Source: Akebia trifoliata (Eukaryota; Streptophyta; Magnoliopsida; Ranunculales; Lardizabalaceae). From it: DNA of 64,000 nucleotides. The stretch lies in assembly GCA_017979445.1 (NCBI GenBank), contig CM030709.1, positions 1,364,001-1,428,000 on the forward strand, in the 5' to 3' direction. Both the position numbers and the translations under genes were made by a program. The notes under the pieces are model-generated. The model worked only from the letters and a program-made list of their open reading frames with translations. It did not search any database and had not been told where the DNA came from. Below, in pieces: positions 12,850-25,752 of this stretch; the first letter of the stretch is position 1, and each line of letters opens with the position of its first letter.

Positions 12850-13330
12850 CATGTTGTGTTTGATTGGGCATGGGTGATGGGTTGAAAATTTATTTTTACA
12901 TGGAAGATGGTATTTTTCATGTGTTTGATTGAATTTTTTGTCAGAAAATGAATTCAATTTCATTCAAAATTCAGCAAAGACTGGATTTCATTTTCCCATT
13001 TATACCAATGAAAATATAAAATCTATTCTTAAATTTTATCTCTAAGTTTTAACCCTAATCTCTCTCCACTTCTTCTCCCAGCCACCTCCACCGCCAACAT
13101 CGTTGTCGTCTTTGGTGCCAATTGCCTCTCTCTCTCCCCGGCCCCAACGGTCTTTCTTCCCATCACCCTTTGCTCTGACCACTCTCTCTTTTATTTTTTT
13201 TTCCCTTGTATTTTTAAGATACAATCAAACTAAAAACATTGATTTTTCCACACTATCCCACTTTCCTCTACCATCTCCCCATGGATTTCAAAATCCATAG
13301 AAAATAAATTTACATACCATCAAACAGAAC
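12850..13330. repeat. Probable MITE with pyrimidine-rich core
   Basis: The left part contains GTTGTGTTTGATTGGGCATG and, further in, TTTATTTTTACATGGA. The reverse complement of the right end reads GTTCTGTTTGATGGTATG and then TTTATTTTCTATGGA. Between them lies a C/T-rich block (13060-13200) with CCACCTCCACCGCC. The architecture, TGTTTGAT-type ends around a strand-asymmetric core, resembles the element at 54739-55388. Exact ends are uncertain. Confidence 0.5.
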
Positions 13331-14296
13331 CAAAATAAATAAATAAATGATGCAGTGGCTACCAGGATTTTAGTTGTTTAACTTAGAGAACTTCTATTGC
13401 CACACCAACTTTTTTCTTATGGCAAACCAACAATAGGTAAATTACATTCACCATCATTCATTAGTCTTCCTTCAAAGAGAAAAAGAATATAAATAATGAA
13501 GTTCGGTTGTGAGGAAATGATTTTTCTCTGTTACATTTTTCTTATGAAATAATGGAAAGAACCGCAGGGATGACATTTAGAACCTGCCGACATCCTATTA
13601 ATTCCTACCACATGCACACACACTCCTTTGAAACTTGAAGAGAAGCGCCTCTCTCTTTTAAAGTCAAAAGCAATTATATTGAAGTTAGAAAACATTAGAA
13701 ATAGACTCTTCAAACTTCAGAACATGCCTTGAAAAATATGTCATTCTCATTTCCTGTCAAAGATGGAGAAATTAGCCCATTGTTCACCTTAGCCAAAGTG
13801 GAACAAATAATTTTGATGATGTAAAATGGACCCACTGACACATGAATGATTTCTAGTAGTCAGACTCCAATTTTATTATCGTTGGCTTTATGAACAGGTT
13901 CACGGGTGGATTACAAATCCATGATTATTATTATTATTATTATTTTTTGTTGGGGGGATTGTATACATAGGGGTTGAGGGGATTACCTATTTATAGGACT
14001 GCAAGTCCACATGGTACTCAAAAACATGATCGGGTGGTACGTGCATTTAGAACACAAATTTCTAAGAACTCTAAACAAAAAAAATATATATATTTTAAAT
14101 GCACTTTTTCAGTGTTCATTAACAAATTTTATATTTGGCATGTTTAGTGACCATACATGTTGAAGCTTTTGATCCGGAACAAAGCAAGTTTTTTTTTTTT
14201 AAAGCCCAATTCATACCATGAACTTTAAAGGATGAGGTGTCATTTGGGCCAATGTGACAGTCCACACAGCCTAAATGAGAATCTCGGTCAAGGTTC

Positions 14297-14443
14297 TAAA
14301 TGATTCATTGGTACACGGCTGACTTGGCAAGGGCACATAATGATAGATCTTTTTTATAGGAGACATAGGAAAAAGATGTGCAGTTTTATGCCTTTGCCAT
14401 GTCAACCACGTACCAAAACCGCGTGCGTTCATTATTATTCTTT
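14297..14443. repeat. Relative of the 1473-1633 MITE
   Basis: Shares with 1473-1633 the order: GACTTGGCAAGGGCACA, GATCTTTTT, a purine stretch with AAAAAGAT, then TACCAAAACCGCGTGCGTTC and ATTATTATTCTT. The ends form a weak inverted repeat around a CACGG / CGCGG motif. Confidence 0.5.
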
Positions 14444-15995
14444 TGGTAAAATGTAAAACAAGCAGGAGATTAAAGAGATTTAAATAAGTTAAAAGAGCAA
14501 AAAACACACACATGTACACATACAAAAAAGGAAGAATCCAAATTAATCACCCACTCCTGTTATAAGGTCCCACCTATATAATAACAAAACTATCAAAAAA
14601 TAAATCCCAAATTCTTTGAAAACTTTCATCAAAAGAAATAGGAGGCCTAAGATACTGATGATCACTTTATTTACTGTCAAAAATCCCATTATTCTTTCTC
14701 TACATCGTCCCAACAAATTGTAAATTAAACAAAATCAACCCCAAAAGAATTCGCGAATTGGACTTCAATGTCATGGTTTGCTAACTCCAAAATAATGAAA
14801 GAACCAATAAAGGAAAGGTCCAACCAATGCTGAAAAGTTCTAAGTTCATGATTAAAAATAATGTTCAAAACCGACAAGTAAAAAAAATCAATATTTATGC
14901 TGATTTTTGGTGTGTAGCGCTTCAACAAGGTGTTGGCCAACCATGTTTCAATATATATGACCCACCATGAACAATATAAGTGGGATCATCATTTTAATAA
15001 ATAAATGGCTAACGGCCACCAACAGCTTTGTTATTTATATTTTACTATATATTATAGAAAAAAAGTCATGATTTTTTTAATTAATTTAATAAGCTTAAGA
15101 AAGAGAAGAGAAACTGAAGAAGAAAAGTAAAAGAGGAATATATGAGATTTGAAACAAGCATACTTACCTTTGGAAGTATTATCCTCGAGCCCTCAAAAGA
15201 GAAATAGGTTCTCATCTTTGCTTCGTCTCGAAAAAGAAACAAATTGATAGATAGACGTCTTTGTCCTCTAATGCTACTTTAGAATTAGATTAAATCACGT
15301 CTTTTGTTAATTATTTTTTGGACTCCATTGACTCTAGCCACCCCTCCTCAATCCCTACAAACAAAACCTTCATGCATTTGAACCCTAATAACTTAGATAA
15401 TTTCTCTTAACAAACTCTCCTCACATGTGTGAATTATCTTTTATGAAACACTTCACATAAGCACATGCCACAACCACACACGTGGAAGGCTGTGATATCA
15501 TTGAGACACAACAATAGGTAGGTCTGTTGGCTTAGATGTCTTGAATTAAGATCTCTATGGGTATTGTTAATCAAATACCCAACATGGTGCCGCAAGGCAA
15601 ATATGACTTTTTGGATTTGGGAAGAGGAAATTTGGTTTGGGAAACTTACCTTCTTTTTTTTTCCATAATCATTTTCAATTATATGTAGTAAAACTCTCTC
15701 ATCTCTCATTTATGAACGTAAACTTGGTCAAATCACGTAAATCTTGATATAATTTTTTCACTACATGTATCTCTAAATATTGGGATCCAAACTCATAAAA
15801 TCCTATGAGGCTAATACCCAACTTAATATGATCTTAAGTCTTAACCATCCCATTATCTTAGTATTTTGTGGAGTCTCTAGATCTAACGGTTATTATTTTT
15901 ATTTTCTAGAAGGTGATGGGGGCAAAGCAGGCCCTATCAATTATAAATAGCTATCAATTTATTAACTTAAACATAAAAAATCTCTTTATTTTAAA

Positions 15996-16222
15996 ATGAG
16001 TGTTTATTTTGTAACTCAACCCGACAGAGTAACTCAAAAACTCATTGACATGACGGGTTTAAGAATCGTAGATTTTTTTTCTCAGGATACACACATGCAC
16101 ATATTTTATGGGGATATACAATTGTGTATCCCAAAGGAAAAAAAAATCTACGATTCGTGCAGAGTACACATCAATTGAGTTTTTGAATTACTCTACCAAG
16201 TTGAATTACAAAATCATTTACA
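15996..16222. repeat. MITE with long terminal inverted repeats
   Basis: The left side (about 15996-16045) contains TTTTGTAACTCAAC, AGAGTAACTC and AAAAACTCATTGA. The right side (about 16168-16222) mirrors it with TCAATTGAGTTTTT, ATTACTCT and GTTGAATTACAAAA. The interior holds a second palindrome (AATCGTAGATTTTTTT ... AAAAAAATCTACGATT) around GGATACAC, a motif also found inside the hairpin at 36737-36873. Confidence 0.7.
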
Positions 16223-17464
16223 CTATTAGAATACACAATTTTTTTTTCTTGTATTTTACTTCTATTGTATGTGTGCAAGGCATTTGAGATGTTGATTGCT
16301 TGCATTCCTCAACTATTAACAACCAAAAAAGTTGGATTTGATTAAGAAGAGTAGAAAACACCCTAGTTTGACTTAAGAAATACCTTTACATTAAAGAAAT
16401 CGAAGGAGGAATCTTAAAGTCAGGTGTTGCTTTGTTTTATTACCTCTAAAACAATACATTGATTCCACGCATAAATATATACTGAGCGATTAGGTTCAAA
16501 CTAATAATAATAATAATGATAGAGATGCCAATATAAGAATTTGTGGTTTGTCTTATTCTCACGAAGTGAGCACTTGCTTGAGCTGCCCTCCCACGTGAAC
16601 ACCAAGAAGGAGTTACTAACTTCACTAAAAAATATTTACTAGATTTTATGATTGAGAGAGTGGGCACCGACCCCTTGTGGAGAACAAGGTTAATTTGAAC
16701 TCCTCCCATTAAATAAAAAATAAATAATTATATGAATCGCATCGTCCCACCCACATATCATTAGAATTTACAAGTGCAAATTTGTAATTTTCATTAACAT
16801 AAAAAGTTTGTAGGTCTTCCTTAGAATGACTTATATTTAGACCATAATCTATAAGAAAAAAAATTAAGTTTGGTTAGTAATACAGGACCGTTCGATTTGA
16901 GTACTAAAAAATGATGAAATCATTGATTCTAATCAATCATGGAAACTATCAAATCAACTGTTTAGAAGTCACCAATGAAGTTGACTGCTTTTGTAGGTCC
17001 ATTAAAAGATCCATCTATAGAGTTAGTGGGCCCACAGAAGGAGACATGAAGCCCTTTTTGCTAAGGGAAACAGCCCATGAGGTGCAGTCCCTGGGAGTTT
17101 TGCATAGTTTTTATGCCAATAGCTTGCACCTAACTCTACTCCCTCAACTCGTTGAACAAGTAAAGCTTGTTGCACAAGTAAAGAAGCTTTGTTTGTTTAA
17201 TTAATAAATAAGTAACTCACAAAACCCATATTTACTCCATTGTTTCACATGCTGGGGTTGACCCCATCACTGCAATAACCCTTGTTTTCTAACATAACTC
17301 ATAACCTACTCTACCCACTCATAGTTATAATTATTTTATTTTTCACTAATAAACACACATCTATCTCTCTCTTTCATAAAAATAAAATTGAAGCTGTTAG
17401 ATAGTAATATTGAGAAGGAAAGTAGAAAAACATCTTCTTCATTTCATTATATTAGGAAACCATT

Positions 17465-18210
17465 TCAAGTCCAAAGAGATTCCCTCTTTAGAGGGTCTTG
17501 AATTACATTGCTAGAAGAAGCATAGTTGAGATATTGGGGAAGGTTATTGATGTTGCTATGAAGAAGAAGTGATTTATCATTGGGATCTATCTGATGAGTA
17601 GGCAAGGTGGGTTCTTGTTCTTGTTGCATCTGAATGCAGAGGATCTCAGTTTGAGCCACAGCAAGCTGCATTTGCAACTGTGAGACTTGGTTTTGTAGGT
17701 AAGATATGGCTCCCACACATCCGTAAACTGGGTCTCGCACTCTTGCGTTTGCCTCGTAGACTAGACTGCTTACAGCATCGCTTCTCTGATGAATGGGAAG
17801 CTCCTATGAGATAAATAACAAGAAAAGTTCATAACCCAAGAACACTAATGTAATTAATATGGAACCCATGAATGCATATACAATATATCATTAATATTGT
17901 TCAATTTTTAAATTTTTTTTTTTTTTTTTTGATAAGTAGTATTTCATTCAAGAACAGCACCAGGCCCGTCGAGGTGACCAGCCTAGTAAAACATTACAAA
18001 TATGACACTACTCACGCGAAATACATCGAATCCCATCCCAATTATACATAAAATCCTCGAAGAAATTAAATCCCCCTAAGGCTTTACAATTAGTATGTTA
18101 TGTGAATAAAACAAAATTTTGTGTTCCATTTTGAAGCAGAAATCCCACCCCACCATACCCAACCTTTTTCCCCACCCATGAAATACCACATAAAATAAGT
18201 GTGTGTGTGT

Positions 18211-18255
<45 letters not shown>

Positions 18256-18411
18256 CTGAAGCATTTTGCTAACATTGCTAGCACCAAAGACCTTGTGAAC
18301 AATGGCGAACTTGTGCGGATCATCGGAAGGGAAATAAGGAGCAAAAATGCAGTCCTTAGCACAGCGACGTCGCAGTAATTTGCAAGAAGCACAAGGTGAA
18401 TTTCCTCCCAT
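17465..18411 (-). CDS. LBD: Class I LOB-domain transcription factor, LBD4/LBD12-like
   Basis: LOB-domain proteins are plant-specific nuclear DNA-binding regulators of organ boundaries and meristem or vascular development. Exons run 18411-18256 and 17803-17465; the 452-bp intron is GT-AG and the product is 164 aa. The C-block is C7, C10, C17, C21 (CASCKLLRRRCAKDC). The GAS block runs from FAIVHKVFGASN to RDPVYGCVG. The leucine-zipper-like L-x6-L-x3-L-x6-I follows (residues 88-106, within ISYLQNQVSQLQMQLAVAQ), which places it in class I. The intron after KMLQ is at the usual family position. The wording of the LOB domain is closest to the LBD4/LBD12 group as I know it; the exact orthologue is inferred. 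The intron contains a LINE 3' tail and GT/GA microsatellites. Confidence 0.93.
17911..17995 (-). mobile_element. LINE-type 3' end with poly-A, in the LBD intron
   Basis: Read on the minus strand this ends ...AATACTACTTATC followed by about 20 A. The plus-strand block from GATAAGT through GGTGACC to AGCCTAGTAAAAC is repeated almost identically at 63812-63890. A shared body ending in a poly-A tail is the mark of a non-LTR retrotransposon 3' end. It lies on the coding strand of the LBD gene. Confidence 0.6.
18200..18250. repeat. GT and GA microsatellites in the LBD intron
   Basis: A short GT run (about 18200-18210) is followed by GA repeats (about 18220-18250), ending five bases from the exon 1 donor. 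On the gene strand this is a pyrimidine-rich CT/CA tract just inside the intron. Confidence 0.9.
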
Positions 18412-18588
18412 ATTTCGATATCAAAAATGTAACAAGAAGTATATAAAAAATAAAATATAAAAAGGTGGAGAAGCCTAGTTTAGAAGGGAGATTGGGAGGA
18501 GAAAGAGAAGATATTGGTTGTTTTCTCAATTAGAGGAAGATGACTTTACATAAAGCTAAAACTTGCAAGGGAATGAGACAGGAGTGCG

Positions 18589-18596
18589 TATTTATA
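18589..18596 (-). promoter_or_regulatory. Candidate TATA box of the LBD gene
   Basis: TATAAATA on the minus strand, 178 bp before the ATG. The position and sequence fit a plant TATA box with a leader of about 140-150 bases. No transcript evidence is available. Confidence 0.5.
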
Positions 18597-20704
18597 ATAG
18601 TTACAGGGCGTGTGAGCGCGTTGTGAAGTAGATGAACATGCACAAATATTAAATAATTAATTTTTTTTAAAAATCTATAATAATAATAATTCATAAGATA
18701 AGACTTTAGACTTAAAGAGAGTACTTGACATATGAGAAATTATTTTAATTTTGCACATGCGTTGTCACCAATAACATGCAAACACGTTATCATTTTTTTT
18801 TTTTTTTTCCTTCCAATAACCTTACAAATTAGATAGATTGTTTTATGTTTGTAATTGCAATATTTAGGATGCTAAGGATGTTTTGGTCATTTTAGTATAA
18901 CTTTATAGAGAAGCACGTCGGTCGTATTGAAAAACCATGAGTGAGAGGGTTGATTGCCGCCATGGCGCGTGAAAGGTTGGCATCCATGCAGATGTTTGGC
19001 TTCCACGTTCCCCCTTTGACTCTTCTCCCTAGCTACACACACACTTAGAGAGAGAGAGGGAGAGAGAGAGGGAGAGTAATTAGGGTTAGGATCTAGAGAC
19101 AAAGATTGGAAACGATGCAAAAAACCCTAATCAGGATGAGCCCGAGACACAGAAAAAAGGGCTCTACGTGAATGTTTGTTGAGAGACATTAAGCCCTCTC
19201 TCTCTCTCTCTTTTATTAAAATAAAGATATAATGGTCAACAATACGATTATATAAGCAAGTAAGCACAATATTTTTTGGCCCATTGATCCATGGCCCCCG
19301 ATTTGATGGATCTATCTTAATTGCTTATTTCTGACCGTTGGATTGGACATCTAATAACCTCCGTGAATAAACTCTTAGGTGGGTCCAAGCCCATTATGAA
19401 AAAGGCTAAAATCAAATTAATGAATGGGCCATTTGATTTTTTGTGGGTTGGTATAAGAATAGATGACTAGATATTAATAGATCTATAAATGTGGCATATG
19501 GCCTGCAATCAGACTTCGTGGATTACATGATGTTGCAGGAGTTAGGAATATCTTTATCTACAGATGCAAACACAACCACATACCTTAACCAAACACACAC
19601 CCATGACCCCATGGTGTACATAAGGTTGCATTACAAACCCGCCGTGCAAGGATCTTGCCTATGTGCATGGGGGCAACTAAGACACTTAAAAAATTTAAAT
19701 TTTTTTGCAAGGACTACTATAGTGATGTCACGGAACATAGGTTAACAAGCAAATACAATTAAAACACTTCAATTTAAATGTAAGAAATAAGTCATTTCAA
19801 CAACTTTTTGTTCAATTACTCGTAGAGAGTTAAATTTATAGTTATAGCATTAATCAAGAGAACAACCCTTCGGTTTCTAATATTGTTGTGTAAATGTCTT
19901 GTATTCTGTTGGTGGTACACAAAGTTGTAAGGTCTCCCTCAAGACTCAAAATTCTTAGGATTATGAGAAGGACAATCATGTAATATTTTCTTAAGAATTT
20001 TTTATTTTAAAATAATTTCTATATTTTGGAAAGTTGGATGCATTTAATTACTCCCAAACTTATAAAAAGAGATCTTAGAGTTGTAAAACAAAAGAGAGAA
20101 ACTATTGATTATTTTTTATCCGATCCGTGGACGTAAACACACCATCGAACCATGTAAATTCTTGTGTTTGTGTGATTTTGTCATCTTTGTTGTTTTTAAT
20201 TTATGCATACACATGAAGGTCACAACGAAGATAAAGGTATTCTTAAACACAATCAAATCAATTAGAAATGAAATCCTTTGAAGGATTCAATGAAGCATAA
20301 TAAATTTGAGGAGGTTGTGCTCCAATGGCAAAGCTTGTTCCCTTGGTTACCTTCGAATTTGCTTTAGAGAAGGAAAACGCTAGCCTCAACATACGGTTGA
20401 GGCTCTCCATAAAACAGACAGTGGGGTGCTTGGAACTCTCAAGACAATCTATCCCTAGAAAAGTGGCCACAAATCTCTAGGAAATTTGTGTTTTTACTCT
20501 TATCTCAATTATATATTTGACAGTGAGCCTCAACCAAAAAAGTCCTGCAAGGTTTGGAACCAACGTTGGTGAAAAATTATATTATATTAAGATTTTTTAA
20601 AAGAAAAAAATAAATTTCATTCAATGCCCTTTATATTGATGCTATCACGACGCATTTATTTATTTTTATCAATAAACATGGTTTCAATGAGTTCAGTAAC
20701 TTAG

Positions 20705-20775
20705 TGCAGGCAGGTTTTGAACCCAAGTCTTTTGTATCACCACTGAAAGGCTTTACCAACTAAACTAGCTGCACT
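20705..20775 (-). mobile_element. tRNA-derived SINE head
   Basis: On the minus strand there is an A-box-like TAGTTTAGTTGG and a B-box-like GGGTTCAAAACC about 35 bases downstream, inside GTGCAG / CTGCAC-flanked sequence. No full tRNA fold can be drawn. Confidence 0.55.
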
Positions 20776-21782
20776 TGCACTCACAAACAATTATTACTAA
20801 GCTCTTGAGTTAAACATCACATCTTAATTCCTAACTATTTTTTTGTAGCTTTCTCTATCATTAAAGAATTAATTCAAACAGTTAAAAAGTCATATCCACG
20901 CTGAATCCTCATCCCACCTCTATTTATAACTTAAAAAATTTGAAAAAATAATGTTGAAGCTAACCCATCATGTTTTCAAATATTAATACACTAATGGAAA
21001 CACCAACCGAGACATTAATGAGAACCACTTAATGAGATCCGACATCAAACTAAGGTCATAGGATTATTAAAATAAAACCTATTTCGAGGGTGATTGAAAT
21101 TGAAATTGTGAGTTGTAGAACCCTAAGTCATGTTCTCTCTCTCTCTCTCTCTCTTGCATTTAATGTCCTCCACATGATTCTAAATTTCTAATTTCCACAT
21201 CTTCTCTTCCAAGGAAAACAGCTCTCCTTCCCTAGTTGTTAAGGTCAATAGTGTCATATAAAATAAGTTCTTTTTTGCTTAGACCCTTGTTAAAAAAGGG
21301 GTGCCAGGCTTGAAATGTTGAAATTTCATAAGTGTGTTAGTTTACAAAGCGCGTATTTCCAAAAGAGATGACCACGTAAAGAGGTGAGAATCTGGTTGTG
21401 TGTTGTAATTTAAGGTAATAAAGTAGAAGAAAAAACAGACATCTTTCATCATCTTTGAAGTAAAACAAGCAAGCTCCAATGCAACATTGAATGCACTTGG
21501 TGGAGAGCAAGATTCGTTTTCGAGATACATAGTTTTCTTTCTCCCCTAAAATGGAGGTGGGATTACTTGATGTGTTTGTTTGTTGACATTGGCAATCACG
21601 CTAGTGCGTTTTAACTATTAAGTGCCAATTACGGATCTTGGGCTCAAACCATGTTAGGGTCTAGCTTTGATAATGATACAGTATCATGTATGCCAATAAA
21701 TTAAGCTTCTTCGCACCTTCAATTTCTAAGTTCCTGTGTGTTAGTGTAGGCTTACCATATATTTGATATAATTTTTTTTTTT

Positions 21783-21949
21783 AGTCATGATAATCAGACG
21801 CTCTATTTTGTGCTCTTTGTACATTCTTTGATATGGTAGTTCTCATAATCATAAATTTTTGTCTTTGTGAATCTCGAAACAAATGATTTATGATTTTGTA
21901 AAAGGAGCGTACAAAAACATACAAAAAAGAGAGTCAGATTGTCACGATT
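21783..21949. repeat. Hairpin MITE, TCATGATAATC family
   Basis: The left arm begins AGTCATGATAATCAGAC; the reverse complement of the right arm begins AATCGTGACAATCTGAC. Both arms then contain TTTTTGTAC/TTTGTAC and ATCATAAAT in mirrored order. It matches the ends of the hairpins at 28935-29027 and 36737-36873. Confidence 0.65.
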
Positions 21950-24879
21950 TTTTTTTCCCCAAAATGATTTGACATTATGAGTGTGGATCATGTACCCTAG
22001 TAAGTAACTTGGGTAGCTTTCCAACTCAAAGTTTCTTTCATGTCACAAATAAATTGATTACCCTTAGAAGATAACTCGTACAAGTTAATTTGCGTACCAA
22101 CGTACCACCATAATGGAATTTTCGGATGGTGAGGTGACTTACATATTATACAGCTTGATATTTTGCACCCGTGTGACGTGGATTGGTAAAAATATCATTG
22201 ATGTAAATTGAATGAAAGATCAGCTCCAACTTTTGTTTGTCATCCAATATTACTTATAAAGAAATTTTAAAAATATTGAGAACTCTTAGTTCTGTTCGTG
22301 AGAGGTTCTATGTGTATATTTACAAAGAATTCTATTTATCTACAACTGCAAGAGATTAACTTCAAATAGGAGAGCTGACACGTAGAGATGTAGATAAGCT
22401 GAAATCAAGTAGTTGTGGTGTACATGGTTGGTTGAACTAGAGCAGTGTGATCCTCCACAAAATCTGGAGAATCGTTGATAATTTTGGATAACAAAACAAT
22501 GATAAATGGAATGTTGGACCCCACTGCATGATGTAGGTTAGATCGAAATGAGTACTCACATAAACATGATTCCACAAATTAGACTGAAATAGGTTAATGA
22601 CACTTTGCGGGTGTTCGGATATGGGTGAAGCTTGCCAGAGTAAAGAATAGATGTAACCCATTAGGAATTTGAAATTGAGAGAATTCCCCAAACGAAGCAC
22701 AAAAATTGTTGAAATCCCAAGTGCACTATTGAAATTATTTTCGAAAATGGTAAATTACCATTTTCTGAAATACATTATTTTATCAAATCAGTAAAAATTA
22801 AAATGAATAGTGTTTTGATAATTTTTTTTACCCAAAATACCATTCTCTCTCTCTCTCTCTCTCAACACTTTCCTTACTGACATAGTAAGATTTTAAGTCT
22901 TAAGAGTCCTTTTACTCAAATGGGTTATCACATCAACAATCTGTCACCCATTTAATTTGTGAAAAGAGTGGGTCATATTCAACCTACATTTCAACTTTTT
23001 CAATCTATCATTTGGGTAATGTCAATCCTCATAGAATCTAATTGAGCCTCGACACAAATATGAAGATGAAGTCACTAATAAAATGGTTGTAGCTACATCT
23101 TTAAAATATCATGTCTTTGAAAATCATTCGAGATTAAGATAACTTTCCTAAGTCATCTCAGTATCGTTTATGAATAAGACGAGAAGCAATGGCCGAGAGC
23201 CCCCTTCTTTTTCATCTTCTTGCTTCATAAATTTTCAAGAAAATACTTATCTCACCCGAGTAGTCTTGGCTGGTATCCTTCGTGAACGAGAAGGAGAAAC
23301 CAAGATTGAAACCCATGTAAGGCACTAATGTTTTGGGACTTGTCTAGTCATTTTATATATATATTAAAATGCCTTACCATTACTAAGGAATGGGGTACTT
23401 AAGTTACTAATTGAAGTTAAAAAGAAAAATGATAAAATTGCCTTTTGATGGGTCACACTTTAAAAGATAATTATGTGTGGATTGCGTGCAATCCCCCCCA
23501 CCTCCTATTGGGTTTGTGAACACCTTTGTAAAGCTCACTTAATAATTTGATGGTATTTCACTAAACACCTTGTATGTCACACCTTCAAAGATTTTATTTG
23601 ATAATGACAATGAAGGATAAGCCAACTTATAATAGCAAATGCAAAGAAGATAAACAATCACACAAAGAAAGAGTAAGAACACAAAGAAAAAGTAAAAACA
23701 CAACCACAACAAGAGATTGTATGTGATTCACCAAAAGATTACATCCACGGTGATATGAGCGTTGGAGCTCAATTTCACTATGAAAAAAATAGGGCAAATT
23801 GATACAAGGAAACAACTCCATCACTTAGCTTCACCTTCTTCTAGATCTCAATCTTCCCAAATCTCAACTCAAACTCAAATTATCTTGGACCGACCCAAAA
23901 ATACACATACTTAGACTGAGTCCAATATGTTTTGAACAATACTTCAAACCTCCCGGAAAAAAATCTGATTTGTAGAACCTCTTATAATGCAGTTTCATGT
24001 TTTTATCTTTTGTTTTTCTTTTTAAAGTTTTCCTTATTGACTTCCGACTAGGAATTAAGAAATTTATGTAAGGTTCTAAAGAAACTTAGGAAAGGATGTT
24101 GAGATGCATTAGTGATGGGTTTATGTAGGAAAATATTAAAACTTAAGAACAGAAAACTAAATTTAAGAATAACTCAGATAGGATGTACCATAAAGATTTG
24201 GGCAATCAATGGGTTTTGGCCCAGACCATCATGGACTGGGCTTGGATTATGTTACTATGTGTGTTTAATGTTATCGGGCTGGGATGAGCCTTGGGAGCTA
24301 GGTGTATCAAGATCCCACAGCTAGAAATTTTACGTATCTCAAATAATACATATTTTAAAAATACTTATTCTGAGGATAAATCATGTCCGTTGAATTTCGT
24401 GCTTAGATAACCAGAAGCTTGGAGCAACTAAAACAATAAATAAAAAATTTAAAGATAAACTAAAACAATATTGGTTGATGTAAAATAAAATTTTGGCATT
24501 TGAATATTGTTAGCCCAGGTAATAATAACTTAAAACTTTTTTAAAAAAGAAATAGATTTACATGTCGAAATTAGTTTGAACAGGTTTGAATAGTCTAATT
24601 GAGATCGTTCCAGGCTTGGACCTTTCCCTTGGAAGTCTGGCCCAAAAAAAAAAGGCTTATTTGGCCCACAGTCCAATTCCTCCATTTCATGGTCCTTTCT
24701 CTCCAATCCAATTCTTCATTCTTCTACAAATATCTTAAAATCAGAATTAATCCCTGTTCTTCAGCTCTTGATAGACAAGTTAAGAGTTCATAATTAATAA
24801 AATATTAACTATTAAACTATTTTTTTTATTTTTTACTTAGATAAACAAGGTGTTTAGTTGTCAATATGAAAGTGGGTTC

Positions 24880-24955
24880 AATGAGATTTGAATCTAAGTT
24901 AAGTTGTGGGATCAACTCATAACACACCTTCACCAACTAAAGCTAAATTGGCAAG
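24880..24955 (-). mobile_element. tRNA-derived SINE head
   Basis: On the minus strand an A-box-like TAGCTTTAGTTGG is followed by a B-box-like AGATTCAAATCTC at polymerase III spacing. It has the same layout as the SINE heads at 20705 and 26881. Confidence 0.5.
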
Positions 24956-25018
24956 TTCATAGTAGCCATTAAACTATATTACTATACTTATTGAAAAAAT
25001 AAAAAGGTGAGATGGTAA

Positions 25019-25248
25019 CATGGTTTTAAAACTCATTCGAGACCAAGACGTATCGCCCGAGTTAACTTGGTGTCAAAGTTGAACGAGACCAACTCACAAA
25101 TCATTTTTTTGACCGAGATTTAATACCTCACGTTGAATTTTTTATATTTTTTGAACAAAACGTCTCAAACGTATAGGAAAACTCGTCCGAGACAACTCAA
25201 TATCAAGCCTAGACGAGACAAGATGCGAAACTGAGTTTTAAAACCATG
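25019..25248. mobile_element. 230-bp MITE with perfect 8-bp target duplication
   Basis: Terminal inverted repeats are CATGGTTTTAAAACTCA (25019-25035) and its exact reverse complement TGAGTTTTAAAACCATG (25232-25248). The element is bounded by GATGGTAA at 25011-25018 and 25249-25256. An 8-bp duplication fits hAT-type transposition. The interior is rich in ACTCGTCCGAGAC-like motifs. Diverged copies are at 26631-26858 and 33872-34216. Confidence 0.88.
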
Positions 25249-25752
25249 GATGGTAATAATTCTCATTTCAATAAAATTAAAATTTTGGACTTTTAGCTAG
25301 AGCTGGCAACGGATCGGTTCAGTACTAAATCACTATCACACCATTGCCTATCCGAAAACTTTACCCTATGAACTGAATAAGGTCCGATTGGATGAATGAA
25401 TCCCTGAATCAAATCCAATTCGATGAAGTTTTCATTCGAACCAAACCAATGAAAAATAGTGATCCAAAACCGTTAGGTTAGATTCAGAGTTTCAGATACC
25501 ACCGAACATAGTCTAGCCCAATTTACAGCCTACTGTCAAATAAACAACTTTGATCCAAATACCTACTCATAAAACCATGACTCGGGTTTCACAAATTTTG
25601 GGTTTTTTTTAGAGGCTGCGCAGCTGCAGCAGCGCCGGACCTTAATCCCATCCGCAGAAATCAGAACCCGAAACGAAAGCCTTGAAGTCGAAGAACAAAA
25701 ACACTCGCAGAGTTGCAGATCATCAACAAAGGTTTACAAAACCCTATCAGAC

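Larger units (their letters stand above)
12537..17464. other. Spacer between ENGase and the LBD gene
   Basis: No gene is recognised. It holds three inverted-repeat elements (about 12850-13330, 14297-14443, 15996-16222) in AT-rich sequence with scattered simple repeats. Open frames of 60-97 codons show no family signature and do not join into a longer coding structure. Confidence 0.55.
18412..25752. other. Large spacer between LBD and FLX-like genes
   Basis: No gene is recognised over about 7.3 kb. I see CT microsatellites (about 21135-21154, 22843-22863), two SINE heads on the minus strand, a hairpin MITE at 21783-21949 and a complete MITE at 25019-25248. A degenerate repeat at about 25290-25600 contains CGGATCGG and CGAACCAAACCAA motifs. 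The 60-90 codon open frames have no recognisable products. Confidence 0.55.
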
